DNA of 64,000 nucleotides from JAAFJT01 sp043744275 (GCA_043744275.1 JAYTUY010000173.1:1-64000); one strand, 5' to 3'; shown: positions 17,926-30,651, counted from the stretch's first letter. Translations and numbers: made by a program. Notes: generated by a model not told the origin, from the letters alone.

Positions 17926-18162
17926 ATGAATATGAAGTCAATAACTATTTCTGAAACAGAATATTTAGGCTTGTTAGAAACCATCAATCGGCTTTCTACT
18001 GAATTGTTAAAATTGAAATCTAAGCCTAATGTTAAAAAACAATCCACAAACGCTTCAATTATTGATGAGCTACATGGTATAATCGAAATGCCCAAGGATT
18101 TTGATTATAAAGAGTATTTAACCGACGCTCTCATTGCAAAACATTACTATCTTTATTTATGA
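17926..18162 (+). CDS. Small protein, probable antitoxin of a decayed PIN module
   Basis: 78 residues, helical N-terminus (ISETEYLGLLETINRLSTELLKLK). It overlaps the following PIN-domain remnant by 4 bp. Position and size fit an antitoxin in front of a PIN toxin. The C-terminal residues (about 66-78, TDALIAKHYYLYL) look like an abnormal junction, consistent with a deletion that removed the true antitoxin end and the toxin start. A TAACTTTG box at 17907-17914 may be the -7 promoter element. Function is inferred from context. Confidence 0.6.
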   Translation: MNMKSITISETEYLGLLETINRLSTELLKLKSKPNVKKQSTNASIIDELHGIIEMPKDFDYKEYLTDALIAKHYYLYL

Positions 18163-18353
18163 ATATTACATACATTGATTCTAAAACCATTCATGATGCT
18201 TTAGCATTAAATTATAAAGATTTTGAAGATGCTGTTCAATACCAAAGTGCTCTCAAAACTTTTGGTTTGACACATTTTATCACGCGAAATAAGTCCGATT
18301 TTACAGAAACAAGTCTTCCCATTTTAACACCAAGTGAATATTGGGCTTTGTAA
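18159..18353 (+). pseudogene. PIN-domain toxin remnant (C-terminal half)
   Basis: 64 residues that correspond only to the C-terminal part of a PIN-domain (VapC-like) RNase. Visible elements are NYKDFEDAVQYQSAL (acidic Asp-Phe-Glu-Asp motif), then FGLTHFITRNKSDF and the closing LPILTPSEYWAL. The N-terminal half with the first catalytic aspartate (normally within DTNI-like sequence) is absent, and full PIN proteins are about 130 aa. It therefore should lack nuclease activity. It is followed by a terminator and a signal-motif copy. Confidence 0.7.
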
Positions 18354-18372
18354 AAGGAGCATATTATAGCAA

Positions 18373-18409
18373 AAAAAACGGCAACTTCTTCTGAGAGGTT
18401 GCCGTTTTT
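18373..18409 (+). terminator. Terminator A of a repeated terminator-motif block
   Basis: AAAAACGGCAAC pairs with GTTGCCGTTTTT and a T-rich tail follows, directly succeeded by TATACTGAGGGGGTG (signal motif at 18418). Near-identical blocks follow the next two genes (19006 and 19463). Confidence 0.9.
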
Positions 18410-18431
18410 GCTTTTTATACTGAGGGGGTGT

Positions 18432-18461
18432 TTTGAATCACGATAAAAGTTATTATTTTTG
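18432..18461 (+). promoter_or_regulatory. Putative Bacteroidota promoter of the Uma2 gene
   Basis: TTTG (18432-18435) and TATTTTTG (18454-18461) fit the -33 TTTG and -7 TAnnTTTG consensus with an 18-nt gap, 16 nt before the ATG. Confidence 0.5.
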
Positions 18462-18476
18462 TAAAAAATACAGAAA

Positions 18477-18986
18477 ATGGAATTATCAGAAAATTTAATT
18501 ACAGATACAACTTATGCTGATGTGTATGAACAGCCCGCAGAAGTTGAAATTCATAAAAATATGGCAAGTAGAAACCATGCTAAAATCCAAAGCCGCTTGG
18601 CTAAGGTTTTAGGCAACAGCTATGATGAAAATTATGACGTTTTTACAGAGTTTGAAATGGAATTAATCGGTAAAAAAGTTATTCCTGATGTCTCTATGTT
18701 ACCGCTTCAACCCTCCAATTGGCAAAAAGATGAGATACGAGGTACTGAGCCGCCTATTTTAGCCATTGAAATATTGTCTCCCCGTCAATCTTATGATGAA
18801 ATTGTCACGAAAATTAGGGAAATATATTTACCAGCTGGCGTTCGTTCCGTTTGGTTTATTATCCCCTCAACAGGCATAATACAAATTTTTACACCTGATA
18901 GCAAAATTAGAACGATAGCCGAAGGAGGCATATTGAAAGATACTGCAAGCGGATTTGAAGTAGATTTGAGTAAAATTTTCAGATAA
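18477..18986 (+). CDS. Uma2 family protein (PD-(D/E)XK nuclease fold)
   Basis: 169 residues, DUF820/Uma2 superfamily. The core is visible: IPDVSMLPLQ (the PD aspartate), then PPILAIEILSPRQSYDEIVTKIREIYLPAGVRSVWFIIP, with the Glu of AIEILSP and a following basic helix. N-terminal ASRNHAKIQSRLAKVL is the usual helix before the sheet. Uma2 proteins are abundant in some bacterial groups and are often taken to be restriction-like endonucleases, but no substrate is established. The gene stands alone in a row of small accessory genes separated by repeated terminator blocks. Confidence 0.85.
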   Translation: MELSENLITDTTYADVYEQPAEVEIHKNMASRNHAKIQSRLAKVLGNSYDENYDVFTEFEMELIGKKVIPDVSMLPLQPSNWQKDEIRGTEPPILAIEILSPRQSYDEIVTKIREIYLPAGVRSVWFIIPSTGIIQIFTPDSKIRTIAEGGILKDTASGFEVDLSKIFR

Positions 18987-19005
18987 AACTTCCCATTTTA
19001 CGATA

Positions 19006-19041
19006 AAAAACGGCAACTTTCTCCCAAAAGTTGCCGTTTTT
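19006..19041 (+). terminator. Terminator B of the repeated block
   Basis: AAAAACGGCAACTTT pairs with AAAGTTGCCGTTTTT and is followed by GCTTTTTATACTGAGGGGGTG. The block 19026-19097, including TATTTTTGCGGACTT, matches 19485-19556 closely. Confidence 0.9.
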
Positions 19042-19134
19042 GCTTTTTATACTGAGGGGGTGTTTCTTTGCTTGCTTTTTACTATTTTTGCGGACTTGCA
19101 TAAAGTTGATTATTTTTGTTTAAAAAATTGAACA

Positions 19135-19401
19135 ATGGCTCATAAGCAAACTTTAACAATCGAATTTGATGCGATTAATTTTCCAATTTTAGCTGAAATT
19201 TTTAAAAAATTTGAGGTTAAAATTAAATCTAAAAAACCGCTTTCAAAGATTGAAAATAATGATGTAGTGACTCCTCAATCATCTAAAGAATCTTCTGAAA
19301 ATCCTCCACAGACCAAACCAAAATTTGGCTTTTTGAAAGGGCAATTTAAAATGGCATCTGATTTCGATGTACCTTTAGAGGATTTTAAAGATTATATGTG
19401 A
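19135..19401 (+). CDS. Orphan DUF2281-like antitoxin
   Basis: 88 residues. The tail FGFLKGQFKMASDFDVPLEDFKDYM is the conserved end of small antitoxins that normally precede PIN toxins. The middle (about 35-65) is a low-complexity linker rich in Ser, Pro and Lys. No toxin gene follows: the next 170 bp contain no reading frame of PIN type, only terminator C. It may be a solitary survivor of a module or act against a toxin elsewhere. A TATTTTTG box lies at 19111-19118. Confidence 0.65.
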   Translation: MAHKQTLTIEFDAINFPILAEIFKKFEVKIKSKKPLSKIENNDVVTPQSSKESSENPPQTKPKFGFLKGQFKMASDFDVPLEDFKDYM

Positions 19402-19462
19402 TTTCGACAACTATGCTAAAAGAACATTGGTTATTAGAATTTGGTAGCAATTTTATAATTTA

Positions 19463-19499
19463 AAAAAACGGCAACTTCTTCGATGAGGTTGCCGTTTTT
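19463..19499 (+). terminator. Terminator C of the repeated block
   Basis: AAAAACGGCAAC pairs with GTTGCCGTTTTT, followed by GCTTTTTATACTGAGGGGGTG (motif 19508) and by TATTTTTGCGGACTT, as in block B. Confidence 0.9.
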
Positions 19500-19573
19500 G
19501 CTTTTTATACTGAGGGGGTGCTTCTTTGCTTGGTTTTTATTATTTTTGCGGACTTTTCTAAAAGATAAAATTT

Positions 19574-19843
19574 ATGGGTATAGACCGATTTTTATGGATC
19601 ATCGTAAATTGTGGATTAATTTTATTGTTTAATTATTTCAGAAGAGATTGGATGTATGAAAAAGATAGTTCAGTTCGATTTTTTCAAAACTGGGGTAATC
19701 TTTTCATGATTTTGTTTCATTTAGCTCAAATATTATATATCGTTTTCAATAAAGATGCACTCGGCCAAGGCTTTTTTTTATTTATCTATATTGTAAATCA
19801 ATTATATCTAATAATTCTTTCATTCCTAAGAAGAAAAAAATAA
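19574..19843 (+). CDS. Small membrane protein of unknown function
   Basis: 89 residues. Three hydrophobic stretches at about 5-20, 42-62 and 66-84 suggest an integral inner-membrane protein, separated by charged loops (RRDWMYEKDSS) and ending RRKK. Not recognised. It lies 11 bp before valS and could be co-transcribed with it from the promoter-like TATTTTTG at 19541. Confidence 0.6.
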   Translation: MGIDRFLWIIVNCGLILLFNYFRRDWMYEKDSSVRFFQNWGNLFMILFHLAQILYIVFNKDALGQGFFLFIYIVNQLYLIILSFLRRKK

Positions 19844-19854
19844 ATCAACACCTT

Positions 19855-23802
<3,948 letters not shown>

Positions 23803-23805
23803 TTT

Positions 23806-23877
23806 TGAAATCGTGGCTTCAGAGCAACAAAAACAAGCGGATGCTTTGGCGCGGATTCGGATTTTGGAGGAGAGTTT
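23806..23877 (+). repeat. Direct repeat, copy 2 (valS 3' end)
   Basis: Second copy of the 72-bp valS terminal segment, just after the fusion stop codon. The differences are single-base and mostly silent in the valS frame. Confidence 0.95.
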
Positions 23878-23899
23878 GGCGGGGTTGAATATGATATGA
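23807..23899 (+). pseudogene. Orphaned original 3' end of valS
   Basis: Reading from 23807 gives EIVASEQQKQADALARIRIL, EESLAGLNMI and a TGA at 23897-23899. This looks like the authentic ValS C-terminus, now out of frame (+1) and separated from the gene by the inserted AlbA_2-type segment. It shows that valS was once shorter and ended here. Confidence 0.85.
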
Positions 23900-23991
23900 T
23901 TTAAAATAAAATGTGTTTATTTGCAAATAAATTAACACATTTGTTTCTGATTTTAAAAACTATTTGTTTTTTTGCATAAATTTTACAGGTA

Positions 23992-26988
23992 ATGCAATAT
24001 CTAAAAGAAATCCTTTCACAATTTGATATGCTTGAAGGCGAGGGAGGTCTTGTATTCGTTGATGACATACAAGACCGCTCTAAGGATATTGCTATTTCTG
24101 AAATCCTTTCGTTACATGAAGCTCTGAAATTTTCTGCTGTTGCTGTATATTTTCGCCGTTTTGACAATCAATCTTCTATTCCTCAAGCATATATATATGA
24201 TGCTAAATTAAAATCTGATAAAGATTGGGTCGAAATTCATACACGTTTATGGAGTAGTGGAGTTGTGCCAATGTTTATCGTGATTTCTGATTATGAATTT
24301 AAAATTTATAACTGTACTTACCCTGTTAAAATTAAAAAAGGTACTAATATAAAGGAGACCCAACCTTTTGAAATTATAAAATTGGGAGGGATTATATTTC
24401 AAGAATTTAATAAACGCTTTTCAGGTCGTTACTTAGATAATGGCTCTTTTTGGGAATTACCAAGATTTAAAAACGTATTTAATTCAGACAAAAGTCCATT
24501 CAAATTACTTTTAGAAGATTTAAAAATCTTACGAAAAGAAGTTCTTAACAAGATAGAGGTGTCAAATGAAACAATCAACAAATTGTTGGTTATGTGTATT
24601 TTAGTCAAATACCTTGAAGAGAAAAAAGATGAAAAAACAGGAACTAAGTTATTTGAAATTGAAAGAGATTTTTTGAAAGGTTATACTAAATTTACTGATA
24701 TTCTTAGAGCAAAAGGTAGATGTTTAGATTTTTTCGATGCTTTGGCTCAGAAATTCAATGGACGTGTCTTTGAATGGAATAAAGAATTAGAATCTATTAA
24801 TAGACAAGAGTTAGCTGATAAAGATTGGTCTTTATTAGCAAATTACCTTGATGGCGATTTTGAGGTTGAGAAAAAACAATATTTATTATGGGAACAATAT
24901 TCTTTTAACGATTTACCTGTCGAATTGATAAGTGGTATTTATGAGGCTTTATTACCTGAACGAGATGGCGTTGTTTATACACCCCCTCATTTAGTATATT
25001 TCCTTATTGACCAGTGTATGCCATTGGAACAATCAGAATTATTCAAAGATAAGTCTTTTAAAGTGCTCGACCCCTCTTGTGGTTCAGGAGTCTTTTTAGT
25101 GGGTGCGTATCGCCGCATGATTCAATGGCAGATGCTTAATGAATATAAACAAACAAGTATTTTAAAAGAGCCAGATTTAGAGACGCACATAGAAATTCTC
25201 AAAAACAATATTTATGGCGTTGATATTGAAAAAGATGCAACTCGAATTGCTATTTTTAGTTTAGTTATTGCTTTATGCGATAATTTGACCCCCCTCAGTA
25301 TTTGGCATGACTTGAAATTACCAGATTTAAATCAGGACAATATTGCTACTAAGGATTTTTTCCAGTTTTTTCACGAAACTGATAGAAATTTTGATTTGGT
25401 TATTGGGAATCCTCCTTTTAATCCCCCTTTGAACGGAGATAATAAAAAATATACCAATATTGATTATTTAAAAGAAGTAGAAAGTAAATATTACATAAAG
25501 ACGTCTTCAAAAATTCCTAATAACAATGTTGCTTTATTGTTTTTAGACAGAGCTATTAGGTTATGTAAAGATAGAAAATCAATTTGCTTGATATTGCCTT
25601 CAAGTTCTTTGCTTTACAGTAACACTTCATCTGAATTTCGCAAATATTTCTTCGAGACAAACAATGTAAAAACAATATATGATTTTACACACTTGAGGAA
25701 TGTTCTATTTCATGGTAGCGCAAGTGTCTCTGTTTGTGCTATAATTGCAAACAATGAACTCCCTGATCAAAAAGATGTGGAACATATAGTTATAAAAAGA
25801 ACATCATCAGCTGAAGAAAGGATTCTTTTTGAGACTGATACTTATGATGCTTTTAAATTGCCTTTTGATAGCGCAACAAAGAATCAATTTATTTGGAAAA
25901 CAAACTTAAAAGGGGGAGGTCGCTTATTAAGTTTAATTGAAAAGATTAATAACTATCCAAGTTTTCAAGATTTTTTAACAAAAAAAGAAAGAGAATCGGA
26001 TTGGGTTGTAGCACAAGGCTATGCCACAAAACCTAAACCTAATACTGCTGAGGAGGTATTATTAAAATTAGGTTATAAAAAAGCAAGCTATATAACTAAT
26101 CAAAAAGTTATTGATACGGACTCTTTGACAGAGGATAAAGCACCGAGTTTTTATACAGAAACAGAAACATATTTTCGGTTTCCAAGAGAAGATTATAAAA
26201 ACATATACGAACCACCCCATTTGCTTATTAGACAAAACTTAGGTAAAACAAAAATTCCTACCTACTTTAGTGATGAATATTTATGTTTTAAAGAAAAAAT
26301 AATCGGTATTCATGCTCCGCAAGAAGAGAGAGAAGAACTCTTAAAAATTCAAAAGTATTTTGAAAAAAACGCTGAAATATATCGTTTTATGCCTATGATG
26401 ACGAGTTCTCAAATAGGAATAACAAGACATAGTGCATTATTGAAAACAGATATAGAAAACCTTCCTTACCTTGAAAATGAAGAAATTAAGTTAAGTTTTA
26501 GTGAGAAAATCGTAGTGGAGGAGTCATTAAAATATATGAATACACTTGGCAACGCAACAAGTAATTCAGAGTTGTGTCAAATATTGACTATTAGTGTAAA
26601 AGATGATTTAGATTTTTTAAAAGCGTTCGGTGAAACATTTTGTAAAATACTGAATCCAGTTTATAGAAAAAATAATATGCAATGGCAAGTAGGTGAAATC
26701 GTTGAAACGCCTACTTATTTATGCTACGGATTTTGTTATGGTCAATCTTTAAATTCAAATATAGCGGTATCTGAAAAATTTGATATAGAGGATTCACTCA
26801 AAACTTTGATAGAAAACAATGCTCAAAAAAGTGTCAAAAAGACGCGAATACTGAGGGGGTATTTTCATCAAGATGGCTACGATAAACTTTATTTGATTAA
26901 ACCTAAACATCGCCGCTATTGGTTACGCTCTATTGCTATTTGGGATGCTGACGAAACATTTGAAGACCTTATAAAAGCAGGATATTAA
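23992..26988 (+). CDS. N6-adenine DNA methyltransferase (Eco57I/type IIG-like)
   Basis: 998 residues, cytosolic. SAM-binding motif I is LDPSCGSGVFLVGAYRR (about 359), and the catalytic motif is DLVIGNPPFNPPL (about 470), the NPPF form of gamma-type N6-adenine methylases. The N-terminal 320 residues contain FRRFDNQSSIPQAYIYDAKL and a helical region. The C-terminal part is the probable target recognition domain, with WVVAQGYATKP and YLCFKEKIIGI. I see no clear nuclease motif in this chain, and the next gene supplies one. The genes share the TAATG stop/start. Two signal-motif copies lie inside (25291, 26849). It is placed directly after the disrupted valS end, consistent with an accessory insertion region. 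Confidence 0.87.
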   Translation: MQYLKEILSQFDMLEGEGGLVFVDDIQDRSKDIAISEILSLHEALKFSAVAVYFRRFDNQSSIPQAYIYDAKLKSDKDWVEIHTRLWSSGVVPMFIVISDYEFKIYNCTYPVKIKKGTNIKETQPFEIIKLGGIIFQEFNKRFSGRYLDNGSFWELPRFKNVFNSDKSPFKLLLEDLKILRKEVLNKIEVSNETINKLLVMCILVKYLEEKKDEKTGTKLFEIERDFLKGYTKFTDILRAKGRCLDFFDALAQKFNGRVFEWNKELESINRQELADKDWSLLANYLDGDFEVEKKQYLLWEQYSFNDLPVELISGIYEALLPERDGVVYTPPHLVYFLIDQCMPLEQSELFKDKSFKVLDPSCGSGVFLVGAYRRMIQWQMLNEYKQTSILKEPDLETHIEILKNNIYGVDIEKDATRIAIFSLVIALCDNLTPLSIWHDLKLPDLNQDNIATKDFFQFFHETDRNFDLVIGNPPFNPPLNGDNKKYTNIDYLKEVESKYYIKTSSKIPNNNVALLFLDRAIRLCKDRKSICLILPSSSLLYSNTSSEFRKYFFETNNVKTIYDFTHLRNVLFHGSASVSVCAIIANNELPDQKDVEHIVIKRTSSAEERILFETDTYDAFKLPFDSATKNQFIWKTNLKGGGRLLSLIEKINNYPSFQDFLTKKERESDWVVAQGYATKPKPNTAEEVLLKLGYKKASYITNQKVIDTDSLTEDKAPSFYTETETYFRFPREDYKNIYEPPHLLIRQNLGKTKIPTYFSDEYLCFKEKIIGIHAPQEEREELLKIQKYFEKNAEIYRFMPMMTSSQIGITRHSALLKTDIENLPYLENEEIKLSFSEKIVVEESLKYMNTLGNATSNSELCQILTISVKDDLDFLKAFGETFCKILNPVYRKNNMQWQVGEIVETPTYLCYGFCYGQSLNSNIAVSEKFDIEDSLKTLIENNAQKSVKKTRILRGYFHQDGYDKLYLIKPKHRRYWLRSIAIWDADETFEDLIKAGY

Positions 26989-27683
26989 TGCAGGCAATTG
27001 AATATAAAAACATTCAAAATGGACAATATGTAGAATCTATTGTATCTTTCATGGAAAGATACTTGCCTATTTTTAATGTAACTGCACCAATCGAAATTGA
27101 TGATAATGAATGGTTTTTAAATGATAAATTGGCACTTTTTTTAATAAATGAAGCAAGATTCCCACAATATTCAGATGAAGAATATCCATTTACATTTCTT
27201 CCAGAGCCAAAAAGTAAAATAGAAAGCGGGAAACCTGACATCGGAGCATATATATCAATTAGAACTCAAAAAAGTTTTTACCCTTTTTTCACAATTGAAT
27301 GTAAAAGACTTCCTACTCCAAGAAGTAGAGTTGAAGAACAAAAAGAATATGTTACAGGCTTAAAGGGAGGAATAACAAGGTTCAAAAGAAATGAACATGG
27401 TATCGATTTGCCAATAAATGCAATGATTGGTTATATTGAAAAAAACGATTTTGAATATTGGCATAATGAAATAAATGGTTGGATAAGAATACTAAATGGT
27501 ACAATTGAAAAAGGAAAAGTCTCTGATAAAGACATATCATGGGGCGACGATGAAATTCTTGAAAAAATATATTTCAATGATATTGCTCGGTTACATTCAA
27601 AGCATCCTCGATTTAATTCTACTTTGACAAGTCAAGTAACACTTGTTCATTTTTGGGTTAAAATTAAAACTGCAATAAATTGA
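26988..27683 (+). CDS. Putative restriction endonuclease subunit (PD-(D/E)XK)
   Basis: 231 residues. The segment GKPDIGAYISIR...FFTIECKRLP gives Asp84, Glu104 and Lys106, a good PD-(D/E)XK active-site pattern. WGDDEILEKIYF and the surrounding helices follow. Its start overlaps the methyltransferase stop by one base, the classic arrangement of coupled restriction-modification genes. It therefore probably cuts DNA lacking the methylation made by the upstream enzyme. No family name is recognised, and a role in another defence step is possible. Confidence 0.72.
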   Translation: MQAIEYKNIQNGQYVESIVSFMERYLPIFNVTAPIEIDDNEWFLNDKLALFLINEARFPQYSDEEYPFTFLPEPKSKIESGKPDIGAYISIRTQKSFYPFFTIECKRLPTPRSRVEEQKEYVTGLKGGITRFKRNEHGIDLPINAMIGYIEKNDFEYWHNEINGWIRILNGTIEKGKVSDKDISWGDDEILEKIYFNDIARLHSKHPRFNSTLTSQVTLVHFWVKIKTAIN

Positions 27684-27731
27684 TTATAAATATATAACTC
27701 GACTTTTGAACTTAATTATTCAAGCCAAACT

Positions 27732-28511
27732 ATGTCCGAATATCAATACTACGAATTCCGCACAGTCAATAGGACTTTGACGCGCGAAGAGGTTAAAGAA
27801 GTAGATTCATGGTCGAGTAGAGGTAATGTATCCTCCACTTCGGCTTCATTTACCTATAATTATGGAAGTTTCAAACATGACCCTAAGCGGTGTTTATTAG
27901 CACATTTTGATATAATGCTGTATTATGCTAATTATGGTTGTCGGCGAATGATGTTTCGGTTTCCTAAGAAATTGATTGATTTAAAAGTTTTGCAACAATA
28001 TGATTATAGTCATGCGGAGGATTATCAAAGTTCTATTACAATTTCAGCAGAAGGGGATTATGTCGTAGTAGATATTGAAGAAAATCTTGAGGAAGGCTTC
28101 TCTGAGTGGTTAGATTGTGAAAACACGCTTGGTGCTGTAACGCCGTTGTGGAATGACATTTTAAATGGCGATTATCGCAGTTTATACCTCATTTGGTCAC
28201 AATTTATACAAGCAGCTATTGAATTTGAATTGATTGAAAAAGATGAGATTGAGTATCCTCCGATACCCAATGGTCTAAAGAAATTAACGGCTGCTTTAGA
28301 AGAGTTTAATAATTTTTGGGATGTAGATGGTGATATGGTTGTAGAATTGGCTCAAAATAGCCCAGATAAAACTGAGAAGATTATTGATTATAAAAAAGCA
28401 ATATCATATTTATCAGATAGTGAAAAATCTGATTTTTTATTGCGATTTGCGCAAAACGAAGCCTATGTTTTACAGGCTTTTCTTAAACGGTTGGAGAAAT
28501 TAAATCAGTAG
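27732..28511 (+). CDS. Conserved hypothetical protein (MSEYQYYEF family)
   Basis: 259 residues. The start EYQYYEFRTVNRTLTREEVKEVDSWSSRG, the segment YGSFKHDPKRCLLAHFDIMLYYANYGCRRMMFRFPKKLID and the acidic second half match a conserved family I remember from diverse bacteria but cannot name. No signal peptide or membrane span. The gene lies 48 bp after the nuclease on the same strand and is followed by the DUF6155-like gene. It could belong to the restriction-modification island or be independent. Confidence 0.6.
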   Translation: MSEYQYYEFRTVNRTLTREEVKEVDSWSSRGNVSSTSASFTYNYGSFKHDPKRCLLAHFDIMLYYANYGCRRMMFRFPKKLIDLKVLQQYDYSHAEDYQSSITISAEGDYVVVDIEENLEEGFSEWLDCENTLGAVTPLWNDILNGDYRSLYLIWSQFIQAAIEFELIEKDEIEYPPIPNGLKKLTAALEEFNNFWDVDGDMVVELAQNSPDKTEKIIDYKKAISYLSDSEKSDFLLRFAQNEAYVLQAFLKRLEKLNQ

Positions 28512-28563
28512 TCATTTCATGTTTTTATCATCTTTAAATATCCATATTTTAATTTAAAAGACC

Positions 28564-29094
28564 ATGCCCAAACCCAAACTCTCCGATTTCAAAAAACTCC
28601 TCGCTGAAATGACCGAAGAGGAAGTACGAGCTGAATTGCTCAAGCTATTCAATAAATTGGAGCAAGTGCAGATGTTTTATGCCCAAGATTTGATGGGAAA
28701 GGAAGACAGGCAGAAGATATTAGAGGAATGTAAAACTAAAATTTATAAAAAGTTTTGGACGCCTTCTGGTAATCCGCGCAATAATGTAAGCAATGCAGAT
28801 ATTCGTAAGATTATCACTGATTTTGAGAAAATATCGGCATTTCCACATGAAGTTGTCGATTTGTTGCTTTACAGGGTTGAAACTGCAACGGATTTTGCCA
28901 ATCAATTTGGTGGCATGCCCGATGCAGATTATAACGCTTCAACTACGGCATTTGAAAAAGCCATAAAATTAATAGTTAAACATAAATTGATTGATTATTT
29001 TGATGACCGTTGCAAAGCGTTGTTTCGTTATAGTAATTTGGATTATTGGTATATTGAGCAATTAGAAACTTTATTTGAGGATACAGAAAAATAG
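28564..29094 (+). CDS. DUF6155-like protein
   Basis: 176 residues, helical. The opening PKPKLSDFKKLLAEMTEEEVRAELLKLFNKLEQVQMFYAQDL and KTKIYKKFWTPSG resemble the DUF6155 family of Bacteroidota. No known function. It ends just before a bidirectional terminator shared with the convergent kinase gene. Its opening resembles the protein at 17294 slightly. Confidence 0.65.
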   Translation: MPKPKLSDFKKLLAEMTEEEVRAELLKLFNKLEQVQMFYAQDLMGKEDRQKILEECKTKIYKKFWTPSGNPRNNVSNADIRKIITDFEKISAFPHEVVDLLLYRVETATDFANQFGGMPDADYNASTTAFEKAIKLIVKHKLIDYFDDRCKALFRYSNLDYWYIEQLETLFEDTEK

Positions 29095-29124
29095 CCAATA
29101 TCATACCCCCTCAGTAAAAAACTC

Positions 29125-29162
29125 AAAAAGCCTTGAAAAAATGACATTTTTCAAGGCTTTTT
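29125..29162. terminator. Bidirectional terminator beside a signal motif
   Basis: AAAAAGCCTTGAAAAA pairs with TTTTTCAAGGCTTTTT between convergent genes (28564 gene and the kinase at 29182). On the minus strand the T-run leads directly into TTTTTTACTGAGGGGGT (motif 29107). The same stem recurs after the second kinase. Confidence 0.88.
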
Positions 29163-29181
29163 ACATTGAAATACATCAATT

Positions 29182-30651
29182 TCAAGCATTCACTAATGCC
29201 GATTCTTTTACCACTTTCTTTTCCATTACTTCTGCTTTTGGCAGTGTAAAATAGAAAGTTGTGCTTTTTCCAAAAGTGGATTCTAACCATATTTTGCCGC
29301 CGTAGGTTTCTACGATGCGGGTGCAAAATGATAAGCCGATGCCGGTGCCGTCGTAGTCAGTTTGGCTGTGTAGGCGTTGGAACATGCCGAATACTTTATC
29401 TTGATTTTCGGGGGCAATGCCGATGCCATTGTCGCTGATGGCGTATATGTATTCGCCTTGAGCATTTTGCTGAGCGGAAATGGTAATTATAGGCTGAGTG
29501 GATTCATTGTACTTGATGCCGTTGTTGATAAAATTTTGGAAGAGCTGCGTAATGAGTGAACCATGACCCCTCAGTATGGGCAGATTTTCGGAACAAATCA
29601 AGGCATTTTTCTCTCTAATCAAGCTTTGCATATTCATTTCAACGATAATGAGGCACTTATTAATGTCCACTTCAGAGGGCGCGCCGAGGTCTTTATCAAT
29701 TTTTGAATAATTCAATAAATCTTCTATTAATTGGGCGGATTGCTTGGCGTTGGATTTGATATAATTGAAATATTCACGATCGGTATCATCAAATTTGGCT
29801 TTGTTGCGGCGTTCAAAAAGCTGTGCGAAGGATAATATGCTGCGGATAGGGGCTTTCAAATCATGGGAAGCAATGAAGGCAAATTCCGTTAGCTCGCGAT
29901 TGCTTTTTTCGAGTTTTTCGCCAATAGTTATATTGGTTTGATATGCTTTTTCTAACTCTTTGTTCAATTTGGCTTCTCTAAAAACTAATCGCCTTAAAGA
30001 GATAAAGAGGAATAGTATAACGGGTAAAATAATGCACAACGAAATCAATAAATTCTTAAAAGCTGCCGCCTGTGCTTGACATATAAACTGAGTAAAATCT
30101 ATATCCGCCATCACAATACCCGTTGTTCGACCCTGACTATCATGCAAGGGCGCGAAAGCAGAAAGCCACACGCCTAACCTGTCGGTGTATTGCGGAATGA
30201 CGCCCCCCTCAGTATATTTATCTTTTAAAATGGGATTGAATGAATCGTAGGTATGTCGATAATAAGGCACATCTGAAGAAGTGGCAATAAACTCAAAATG
30301 ATTGCTCTTGCTATTAAAAATCATGGTATATGCAGGAGATTTGAGTGAATTAGCCTTGGAGTTCAGCTTCAAAACCTGATGTATTTGATTGTAATCTTTA
30401 TCTTGAGAATAGAAGAGAATAGCATCTTTTGTATCATAACGATTCACTAAATCATGGTGTGCATCGCCATCAATTTGAGAAGCCATTGCCTTCACAATGC
30501 CCTCCAAACGGACTAAAGCACTCTGTTCTGAAAAGTCGATTTGGCGATGATATGTCCATAATGTGAAATAAGTACACACCACAAGATACCCTGCCAGCAC
30601 CAACCATAAAATGCGATTATTCGGATTTGTATTGAATTTAGCTATATTCAT
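29182..30651 (-). CDS. Membrane sensor histidine kinase
   Basis: 489 residues. One membrane span at about 15-32, then an extracytoplasmic sensor of about 160 residues, a second span at about 195-215 and a coiled-coil linker. The kinase core follows: H-box FIASHDLKAPIRS (about 263), N-box NFINNGIKYN, G1 DNGIGI and G2 GTGIGLSFCTRIVETYGGKIW. The catalytic half is very similar to that of the kinase at 30802, so the two are paralogues with different sensors. No response regulator is adjacent. Motif copies at 29567 and 30205 lie within it, the first at the same place as in the paralogue (PILRG). Confidence 0.92.
   Translation of the reverse strand: MNIAKFNTNPNNRILWLVLAGYLVVCTYFTLWTYHRQIDFSEQSALVRLEGIVKAMASQIDGDAHHDLVNRYDTKDAILFYSQDKDYNQIHQVLKLNSKANSLKSPAYTMIFNSKSNHFEFIATSSDVPYYRHTYDSFNPILKDKYTEGGVIPQYTDRLGVWLSAFAPLHDSQGRTTGIVMADIDFTQFICQAQAAAFKNLLISLCIILPVILFLFISLRRLVFREAKLNKELEKAYQTNITIGEKLEKSNRELTEFAFIASHDLKAPIRSILSFAQLFERRNKAKFDDTDREYFNYIKSNAKQSAQLIEDLLNYSKIDKDLGAPSEVDINKCLIIVEMNMQSLIREKNALICSENLPILRGHGSLITQLFQNFINNGIKYNESTQPIITISAQQNAQGEYIYAISDNGIGIAPENQDKVFGMFQRLHSQTDYDGTGIGLSFCTRIVETYGGKIWLESTFGKSTTFYFTLPKAEVMEKKVVKESALVNA

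Noticed and set aside
18373..19556. Integron cassette array
   Set aside because: No integrase is in the window, and the repeated block is a terminator plus promoter-like DNA without the paired R/L box structure of attC.
23992..27683. The motif as the recognition site of the local methyltransferase
   Set aside because: A 10-mer is long for such an enzyme, and recognition sites are usually avoided rather than enriched. Cannot be excluded without methylome data.
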